A stretch of DNA of 64,000 bases from Colwellia sp. M166 (lineage in GTDB: Bacteria > Pseudomonadota > Gammaproteobacteria > Enterobacterales > Alteromonadaceae). Positions within the stretch are counted from its first letter, which is position 1, and each line of letters opens with the position of its first letter. Under the pieces are notes generated by a model. The model made no database searches. It had not been told where the DNA came from and saw only the letters and a list, made by a program, of their open reading frames with translations. The stretch covers positions 4,030,001 to 4,094,000 of the forward strand of contig NZ_CP040755.1 of the NCBI RefSeq assembly GCF_024585285.1. The letters run 5' to 3'. Both the position numbers and the translations under genes were made by a program. Positions 57,532 through 64,000 of this stretch are shown piece by piece.

Positions 57532-57604
57532 GCAACTATATTTGATTGCTTTTACAAAGGCAATTAAATTTAGTTGCATCAGCTGGGTAGTTATATTTAG
57601 TTGC
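57532..57604 (-). promoter_or_regulatory. palindromic operator-like repeats before satD
   Basis: GCAACTATATTTGATTGC (57532-57549) and its inverted near-copy GCAATTAAATTTAGTTGC (57560-57577) match at 16 of 18 positions. A third half-site ATATTTAGTTGC follows at 57593-57604. They sit 34-106 bp before the satD ATG. Confidence 0.6.
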
Positions 57605-57633
57605 TTTTATCAGGTTAATTAACCGGTTTACTA

Positions 57634-58749
57634 TTAAGATCTCAAGGTTAAGGTAACTAACACTATGCCATGATCGGTACTTTCGCCATCACGATCAAAA
57701 ATAGGGTTAATTAAATGTCGATCATAGGTGTGATAATCGCTGACTTGATACAAACTGTCGTGGTCGCTAGCGTCAAATTCAGATGACAGTAAAATATAAT
57801 CGAGCACTGAACTGCTCGCGCCAAAATAATGCGTTGGTGTACGTGCTATTGGTTTTGTTTGCACTTTTTCTTGACTAACTGCTTGACTAACTGCTTGACT
57901 AACTTGCTGATGAGTTTCTATATGTGTTTCGCCTTGTACATCACCGTCATTACTTTGTGCCACTTGAAATAAATCCCAAGCATCGTTTAAACAATATTTA
58001 GCCAGATATGCATCGCGATCAATAGCAGAAACAAAGCGCAGAGTATTGGTAAGTAAATGGCTGAGCACGCCGTCGGCTAAGCTGTTGTTAAAGTCGCCCA
58101 TTAATACCATCGGATTATTACTAGTTTCGCGCCGCGCAATCATTTCAATCATTAATAATGCTGCCTCACTGCCACGCTGTATGGTTGAACCCCAGCCACC
58201 GGCTACTTGTACTTTTAAGCTCTCAATAATGGTTTTTTCAGCGCTATGAGTTTTATCTTGTTCATCAAGTTCGATCATCGAGCGTTTAGATTTAAAGTGC
58301 ACGACATAGCAGTCGCAATGGCCAAGATGAGGAACATCTACGGTGGCTCTTAGTACTTTACGGCTAAATGAAAAGTCACTAGCTAGCCCTAAACTTTCTG
58401 CTAGCTCAGTGTTTGGCTTAACCGCGGCTAGTGCAACAATGGGGTAGCGAGAGGCAATGGCTACAACCGGGCTACGATAAATAAAGTCATCAATAACTTG
58501 TGCTTGGTCAACTACAGCAAAATGCTGATAACCTTGTGCAGCAACTAGTTGTTTTAATGACTCAGGACTGAAAACCTCCTGAAAGCCAATAATGTTTGGC
58601 TGATGTTCTAGTAAATAGTCAGCGATCCATTTTTGCTTTTTTTGCCATTGCTCAGCGCTATAAATACGTTCGAAATCATAAAAAGCATTTGGCGGTTCAA
58701 GGTAATTAAATAAGTTGAAAGTGGCAATTTTAAGTTGTGTATTTGTCAC
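57634..58749 (-). CDS. endonuclease/exonuclease/phosphatase (EEP) family protein
   Basis: 371 residues. KIATFNLFNYLEPP (Asn), IGFQEVFSPESLKQL (catalytic Glu), VLMGDFNNSLADGV (Asp-x-Asn) and STDHGIVLVTL (Asp-His) are the EEP metal-site motifs in order. No signal peptide. A Ser-Gln-Ala-Val repeat (SQAVSQAVSQE), encoded by a 12-bp tandem repeat near 57875-57910, lies in a polar insertion before the last motif. The substrate could be nucleic acid or a phosphoester. Confidence 0.9.
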   Translation of the reverse strand: MTNTQLKIATFNLFNYLEPPNAFYDFERIYSAEQWQKKQKWIADYLLEHQPNIIGFQEVFSPESLKQLVAAQGYQHFAVVDQAQVIDDFIYRSPVVAIASRYPIVALAAVKPNTELAESLGLASDFSFSRKVLRATVDVPHLGHCDCYVVHFKSKRSMIELDEQDKTHSAEKTIIESLKVQVAGGWGSTIQRGSEAALLMIEMIARRETSNNPMVLMGDFNNSLADGVLSHLLTNTLRFVSAIDRDAYLAKYCLNDAWDLFQVAQSNDGDVQGETHIETHQQVSQAVSQAVSQEKVQTKPIARTPTHYFGASSSVLDYILLSSEFDASDHDSLYQVSDYHTYDRHLINPIFDRDGESTDHGIVLVTLTLRS

Positions 58750-58936
58750 TGATACGGATAATGCTGCAGACGGGAATTGCTGATTAATTTTTTTACTATT
58801 TTGTTGGTCGATAATGTTAACTCTTAAAAATGATGTCGATTAATTATACCCCAATGTTATTAGCAATAAAGATAAAACAATAAACGATTTTCAGCACAAC
58901 ATCACACATACATCGGTCGTAACAAGAGTAAACAGC

Positions 58937-59485
58937 ATGCATTCAGCAATACAACTTAGCAAAGAAGAGCTTAGAACCACCAAGCCTACTCGAGATGAAT
59001 ACGTAAATAAGCCTAAAATTCCACTGGTATTGGTATTAGACAATGTCACCAATAGCTACAATATTGGCTCGTTTATTCGCTTGGCTGACGCTTTTGCTAT
59101 CGAGAAAATAATTGTGTGTGGTGCGCTGACTATTTCAGATAAAAAATTGCGTAAAGCCTCAAGAAATGAAGCGAAATGGGTTTGTGTTGAATATAGCGAT
59201 AGTACCACCGCAAGCATACAGGGCTTAATTGATAAAGGTTACGCTATTTACGGCGTTGAACTTTGTCAGCAATCGGTTGACTACAAAGAGCTTAATTACT
59301 CGTCACCTTGTGTGTTAGTGTTAGGTAATGAGCGCAAGGGCGTTAGTGAGGCGGCACTGAAATTAACCAATCAACAGATACATATTTCCATGCACGGCAT
59401 GGGAAATTCGTTAAATGTTTCAACCGCCGGCGCTATTGTACTGGCTGAATGTGCTAGCCAAATGCGTAAAAGCATCAAAGGTTAA
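58937..59485 (+). CDS. TrmH-family (SpoU) RNA methyltransferase
   Basis: 182-residue stand-alone SPOUT enzyme. Motif 1 is NSYNIGSFIR (39-48), motif 2 LVLGNERKGVSEAAL, motif 3 MGNSLNVSTAGAIVLAECA. The first motif has Ser-Tyr where most TrmH have Pro-x-Asn, so the substrate may differ. No N-terminal L30e-like domain. It probably methylates 2'-O of tRNA or rRNA. Confidence 0.9.
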   Translation: MHSAIQLSKEELRTTKPTRDEYVNKPKIPLVLVLDNVTNSYNIGSFIRLADAFAIEKIIVCGALTISDKKLRKASRNEAKWVCVEYSDSTTASIQGLIDKGYAIYGVELCQQSVDYKELNYSSPCVLVLGNERKGVSEAALKLTNQQIHISMHGMGNSLNVSTAGAIVLAECASQMRKSIKG

Positions 59486-59796
59486 ATGGCATTGCTTTTA
59501 ATGATGATTTGCTTAATCGAGTAAAGTTAGGTGTAATGGCAACAGCATAAAACATGATATTTGCTAGGATGATGCGAAGAATTATATGGTGCAATAACAT
59601 TAACTTTACAGCGCTTTAGTTTAAAAAGTAAATCATCAAACATGAAAAATATTAATACTGACACGAATAGATATATCAGCGCTGAGAGATAACAGCTCAG
59701 TGCAACATTCGAATATGCCATATAAACAATATGTGCCTAAATAGGACGTAGTTATATTTTTAATGGAGACCGGCTCATGGATAGAGTAAAATTACT

Positions 59797-60198
59797 GTGT
59801 TAGCTGCTTTACTCGGTATTTTATATGCGTACTTATCGGTATACATCATCAGTATTGGTGCTGCTATTGCCGTACCTGCTAACATTTTGGCTCCGATAGC
59901 TAAAGTACCGCCAACTTTTGCCTTTGCCTTAGTCGACATGATTACAACGGCTTTACCGTTAATAATGGTTTATTTTCTTTTTGCTTTTATAGTCAAATAC
60001 TTCAACTCCAATAAACATTACTTACCATTTTTAGTGTTATTGGCGCCTTTTTGTTTTCAGCATATTTTCTTTTTTATCAACATAGGACAGTCACAAAATT
60101 GGTTATTTACCATAGGTACAATAATGCCAAGGTACATTGTGATTGTATTTTTTGCATTATATGTTGCTAAAAAGGCAGCGAATCAAGCTAAGGCTTGA
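59797..60198 (+). CDS. small multi-helix membrane protein, start uncertain
   Basis: 133 residues, four hydrophobic helices (about 3-22, 40-67, 75-94, 104-123). No family was recognised. The GTG 59797 start lacks a good ribosome-binding site, whereas ATG 59778 has GGAG at the right distance but reads MDRVKLLC and stops at TAG 59802-59804. One added base would join the frames as MDRVKLLVLAALLG, so this may be a frameshifted gene or a case of coupled translation. Confidence 0.55.
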   Translation: MLAALLGILYAYLSVYIISIGAAIAVPANILAPIAKVPPTFAFALVDMITTALPLIMVYFLFAFIVKYFNSNKHYLPFLVLLAPFCFQHIFFFINIGQSQNWLFTIGTIMPRYIVIVFFALYVAKKAANQAKA

Positions 60199-60363
60199 TA
60201 ATAAAAGACGTAAAGTGCACTACTCACATATTTAAATAACCGAGCAAGGGGAGAAAGCTCTGTTTAATCTATTGTTTGATTGGCTATTATTCTGAGTGGC
60301 TATATAGTCGTCAGTATTCTCGTATTATCAGCTATAAACCATCGAGCGGTTAAGGAAGACCAA

Positions 60364-61143
60364 ATGAAAAACGTTGCTGTGTTATCGTGTTGGTTTGGTT
60401 ATAAATTTAATAAGCCACTTAGAGTCAATTCATTCGCTGCCTGTAAACAATGGTGTTACGCGACGATAAAAAATATCCTACCTTTTCGCGTTTTAGATGC
60501 CCTAGGTTTAGTGTCCATTATACCTCCAGCACCTAATAATATCGAAAACTGCTACTTTTATTCGAACAATAAAAGGTTAAAAAAAGAAGTTTTGTTTAAA
60601 GGTTGGCATTTCTGCTTTATTGAAAGTGACATTGATAACGGAGAAAGTATTACTTCCTCATTATTGGCTAAAAAAGTTAAATTTCTGCAAATTGATGACA
60701 CTAATTTCAAGCATGCTGAACACATCGTATATATGGACAGTCGACGAATTTCTGATGACATTGCTGATATCATTAAGCTTAATAAAAAAGGGATCTTACT
60801 CAGGTATGAAGCAAGGTTTAAGCCCACTATATGGCACGAGGTAGAAGACGCAAAAGGGCAAGAAAGATATGTGAAGCATATGGATAAAACCATCGATTTT
60901 ATTAATACTAAGCTCGAAAATGGCTATTGTGCTAACAACCGAGTGATGAATACCGGCATTATTGCCTACTCAATGCCGAGCAAAGACAGGCAAATAAAAT
61001 CGCTTTGTGATGAAGTTTACAATGCCTGCATAATGTTAGAACAGCCAGAATGCCAAATTTTTTGGTGTTTGTTATCTCAGCCTTATCAACATATTCTACA
61101 TGCGGTTGAAGCTACTGAAATAAAAACTCGTTCAGGGCTTTAA
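60364..61143 (+). CDS. uncharacterised protein, possibly glycosyltransferase-like
   Basis: 259 residues from ATG 60364, with AAGGAAG five bases before; the longer TTG-started frame is unlikely. MKNVAVLSCWFGYKFN opens like a nucleotide-sugar-binding strand. HIVYMDSRRISDD could hold a metal or acid residue, and NRVMNTGIIAYSMPSKDRQI and QPECQIFWCLL resemble acceptor-side segments of DUF616-type glycosyltransferases. This is weak similarity by eye; no clear family. Confidence 0.5.
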   Translation: MKNVAVLSCWFGYKFNKPLRVNSFAACKQWCYATIKNILPFRVLDALGLVSIIPPAPNNIENCYFYSNNKRLKKEVLFKGWHFCFIESDIDNGESITSSLLAKKVKFLQIDDTNFKHAEHIVYMDSRRISDDIADIIKLNKKGILLRYEARFKPTIWHEVEDAKGQERYVKHMDKTIDFINTKLENGYCANNRVMNTGIIAYSMPSKDRQIKSLCDEVYNACIMLEQPECQIFWCLLSQPYQHILHAVEATEIKTRSGL

Positions 61144-61701
61144 TCACACTCAGGGTTTTAAGCAATAGTTTATCGCAATATTTCAATTCAAGATGCTTCA
61201 CTCTACAAGTTTAAATACCTTACTAAGAAGTCAGTCATTAGAGGCATTATTTTGTTACTGCCTTTGTAGCGCTGAGCTTTAAAATATTTTTTTCTCAGTG
61301 CTGTTTTTGCTAACGACAGGGCATAAACAGTTAAATATCAAGCGCTAACGCAACATGCTTTGACACAATATCGTTTTTTGAGCTTAGTTTGACTGCCTTG
61401 ATTTTGAAACTTACTGGATAAAACCATGTTTTTCTAGGTTGTGTATATTTGGGCATTGTAGTCTCATCAATATGATGAGGTGTCTATTAAATTGAGGGAA
61501 GAACAGTTAATAAAAAATCAAGCTTTAGGGGGACAGAGGCTTCCACTAATATTCAGTTGATAAAAATGTAGATATTTTATCAACTGTGCCGTAGGTATAA
61601 TTGATTTGTTGGGCGAAGCTTCACTTATCGCTTTCGATAGGTAAAAAATGTATTTTTTAACACTAAATTATGCCACTTTACTACTGAGTGCGCTTTGGTC
61701 T
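61144..61701. other. 558-bp intergenic region
   Basis: No gene recognised. A 12-bp-arm hairpin CAGTTGATAAAA / TTTTATCAACTG lies at 61554-61586, about 120 bp after the HflX stop on the minus strand, and may help end its transcript. Confidence 0.5.
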
Positions 61702-63069
61702 TTATAAATTCTTCATACGTTTTTTTAATCTTTCTAATTCAATTGCGTTCGAACGTACAGTAAGTTTAATATGCTCATATTGATAGTCTTCTTTAGTGAC
61801 GCTCATGCTGGCACGAATTTCACCTATGATACCTTTGGCGGTATAAGGCACAATGATCTCATCTTCAATCATCTCTTCTTGTGCCGCATTAACGACATAC
61901 TGATGTAGTTTACTGATATCATCAGGGTTGCGAGTTGAGGTCATCATGGCATCAGGAAATTCTACCATTAAGGCCTGTTGTTGCTCAGCTGTTAGCTGAT
62001 CTGATTTATTCAGTACTAATAATTTTTTACTATCTTCAACGCCAACTTCTGCTAATACTTCATGAACAACATCAAGTTGTGTACGAAAAGAGGGGTCAGC
62101 AGCATCAACCACATATAGCAATAATGAAGCGTCATGGGCTTCTGCTAAGGTTGAATGAAATGAGGCAACGAGGTCGTGCGGTAATTTTTTAATAAAACCG
62201 ACGGTATCAGAGACTAATATTCTCGGCTGGGTGGTTGGATACAAAGCACGGACGGTAGTATCAAGGGTGGCAAACAATTTGTTTTCACCTTCAACATCAC
62301 TACCAGTAATTGCTCGCATCATTGACGATTTTCCAGCATTGGTATAGCCAACTAAAGCAACACAAAATAGCTCTGAGCGCTGTGTGCGACGTCCTTGCAT
62401 TTCGTCTTGCACGCTCACTAACTCGCGTTTTAATTCGGCTAATTGGTCGCGTACTTTCCGACGGTTTAATTCCAGTGTAGTTTCACCTGCGCCTTTACCC
62501 ATTTGACGTTCTTTATCACCACAAGAGGACTCACGAAGTCGTGGCGCGACATAATTAAGTCGGGCAATTTCAACTTGTAATTTCGCTGTTTTAGTACGAG
62601 CATGGCGACTAAAAATTTCGATGATGATACCGGTACGGTCAAATACCTCTACGCCTAGTTGATTTTCAACATTACGTAATTGAGACGGACTCAGGTCACA
62701 ATCAAATACCACCACATCGGCACAACCAAAGGGAAGGTTTTCAGACGGTATATCTGACGATGTCATGGCCATTGCCGCTTCATCCGCTAGCGCTTTAGCT
62801 GCAGAGTATTCAACTTCTTCAATGTCTTCAACATCACCTTTGTTACCCGTAAGATGAGCTATTTCAGCTAGTTTTCCTAAACCCAGTACATTCACTCTTT
62901 TTGTTGAACTTAGTTTTTGCGATTGAGTACCAACCACTTTAAAGCCTAAGGTTGTGACTAAGCGAGCGAGCTCTGCTAGAGATTCAGTAGCTTCATCACC
63001 TTTAAATTCAGGTGTGGCAATAGAAATAAGTAGGGCATGATTAAGGGCTGCTTTTGCGGTTAGTTGCAT
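61702..63069 (-). CDS. hflX: ribosome-associated GTPase HflX
   Basis: 455 residues from ATG 63069; a TTG-started frame to 63114 adds 15 residues of doubtful character. The N-terminal domain has NVLGLGKLAEIAH and FDCDLSPSQLRNVENQLGVE with VFDRTGIIIEIFSRHARTKT after it. G motifs are VGYTNAGKSSMM (G1), DTVGFIKKLPHDL (G3) and VLNKSD (G4). HflX splits stalled ribosomes under stress. The GTPase is not next to hfq here, so it may be a second paralogue. Confidence 0.93.
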   Translation of the reverse strand: MQLTAKAALNHALLISIATPEFKGDEATESLAELARLVTTLGFKVVGTQSQKLSSTKRVNVLGLGKLAEIAHLTGNKGDVEDIEEVEYSAAKALADEAAMAMTSSDIPSENLPFGCADVVVFDCDLSPSQLRNVENQLGVEVFDRTGIIIEIFSRHARTKTAKLQVEIARLNYVAPRLRESSCGDKERQMGKGAGETTLELNRRKVRDQLAELKRELVSVQDEMQGRRTQRSELFCVALVGYTNAGKSSMMRAITGSDVEGENKLFATLDTTVRALYPTTQPRILVSDTVGFIKKLPHDLVASFHSTLAEAHDASLLLYVVDAADPSFRTQLDVVHEVLAEVGVEDSKKLLVLNKSDQLTAEQQQALMVEFPDAMMTSTRNPDDISKLHQYVVNAAQEEMIEDEIIVPYTAKGIIGEIRASMSVTKEDYQYEHIKLTVRSNAIELERLKKRMKNL

Positions 63070-63325
63070 AATGGTTTGATATTGTGCACCTGAGTGCAAA
63101 CCTAGTGTTAACAAAGTAGCTTGATCCTACGCTGTTATCGACCAGCTTTATAGGTTTAGTGTCGTGGATTTGAATTTATTGCCTACTCAACTGTTGTTAT
63201 TGTTGGTATTCGTATAGAATTCGGCCTTAATTTTTCCTATTTAGCACTTTATTAAATTGGAAACTCATTATATGACTGCTTCATATTTCTGTCTAACCTG
63301 ACACAAGCTAATTAAAAGAATATAA

Positions 63326-64000
63326 ATGACTGATAAAACAATAGTAACGCATGACGGTAATTTTCATGCAGACGATGTATTTAGTATCGCTGCCCTTAAA
63401 AGTATTTTTCCTGGTTTTAACTTGATACGCACACGCGATCTAGACGTTATTGCCAAGGCTGACATTGTGATTGATGTTGGCGGTGAATATGACGCAGATG
63501 CTGGTCGTTTTGATCATCATCAACGTGGTGGGGCAGGCGCACGCGAAAATGGTATTCCTTATTCGTCATTTGGTTTAATTTGGCAAAAATATGGTTTAGC
63601 GCTATGTCAAAATAATCAAGAAGTCGCTAATGCGGTTGATGACGGTTTAGTGTCGACTATTGATGCCATTGATTGCGGCCATGTGGAAGGTGTTGCTCAA
63701 GGGATTAGTTTGAGCCAAACCATTTCAATGTTTAACCCTACATGGCAAGAAGATGGCGACTTTGATGGTTGTTTTAATGAAGCGGTTGATTTTGCTGCAC
63801 GTATTTTAGCGCGTTTTATTGCCTCTGCAAGCGGCGGTATTAGCGCGAAAACGATTGTTGCTCAGGCAATTGAAAACGCTGAAGATCCGCGGGTTATTGT
63901 CTTAGAAAAATATACACCGTGGAAAAGAACGGTACATGCTTTGTCGACAGAAGCGTTATATATGGTTTATCCATCGCAATCAGGTCAATGGCGAATTCAA
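63326..64000 (+). CDS. MYG1-family protein (3' end cut by window edge)
   Basis: 225 codons visible from ATG 63326. THDGNFHADDVFSIAALKSI, DVGGEYD and RFDHHQRGGAGARENGIPYS are the conserved metal-binding segments of the MYG1/UPF0160 family (DHH-related hydrolase; eukaryotic MYG1 is a 3'-5' RNA exonuclease). Bacterial members are uncharacterised. The gene runs off the window; about 60-70 residues should be missing. Confidence 0.93.
   Translation, partial: MTDKTIVTHDGNFHADDVFSIAALKSIFPGFNLIRTRDLDVIAKADIVIDVGGEYDADAGRFDHHQRGGAGARENGIPYSSFGLIWQKYGLALCQNNQEVANAVDDGLVSTIDAIDCGHVEGVAQGISLSQTISMFNPTWQEDGDFDGCFNEAVDFAARILARFIASASGGISAKTIVAQAIENAEDPRVIVLEKYTPWKRTVHALSTEALYMVYPSQSGQWRIQ

Overview
The window looks like the chromosome of a marine gammaproteobacterium of the Alteromonadales, most likely Colwelliaceae (Colwellia/Thalassotalea type). 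The grounds are an AT-rich sequence, the gene order rsmE-gshB, zapA-ygfB-pepP-ubiH-ubiI and gcvT-gcvH-gcvP, and dispersed intergenic repeats. The genus is inferred from gene order and protein style, not from a search.

Region 1 (1-21.6 kb) is core genome: glutathione synthetase (cut by the window edge), RsmE, a Ser/Thr kinase-TPR protein divergent from an ECF sigma factor, a universal stress protein bracketed by two copies of a 52-bp hairpin repeat, MetK, MurI, the 6S RNA gene ssrS, ZapA, YgfB, PepP, two ubiquinone hydroxylases and the glycine cleavage operon. The notable feature is a 118-bp tandem array (9814-10639) directly 3' of 6S RNA. Every unit carries the 3' tail of 6S RNA.

Region 2 (21.7 to about 41 kb) is a chromosomal integron. 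It has an inward-facing IntI tyrosine recombinase with a LexA box, an attI point, and a run of cassettes separated by attC sites. Cassettes carry an alpha/beta hydrolase, a DUF2971 protein, small membrane proteins, a translationally coupled pair of unknown genes, and three toxin-antitoxin pairs. Three copies of one 2.33-kb element (overlapping tyrosine recombinase and HUH, IS91-like, transposase genes) sit at the same position, the R'' core, of three different attC sites. One copy contains an IS21-family element with a 6-bp target duplication. IS1182-like and IS110/IS1111-like elements lie at or near later cassette junctions. Nearly all transposase and recombinase genes here carry frameshifts, mostly in homopolymers.

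Region 3 (42-64 kb) returns to core or house genes: a VF530-type protein, a PLP ornithine/lysine decarboxylase with a structured leader, a periplasmic MBL-fold hydrolase, a PQQ-type sugar dehydrogenase, MscS, an acyltransferase, a TrmK-like methyltransferase, a PilZ protein, a TauE/SafE permease, a lytic transglycosylase, an SF2 helicase, a DUF3307-SatD pair, an EEP-family nuclease/phosphatase, a TrmH-type methyltransferase, two poorly known genes, an HflX GTPase and a MYG1-family protein cut by the window end. Several long perfect or near-perfect hairpins lie between these genes.
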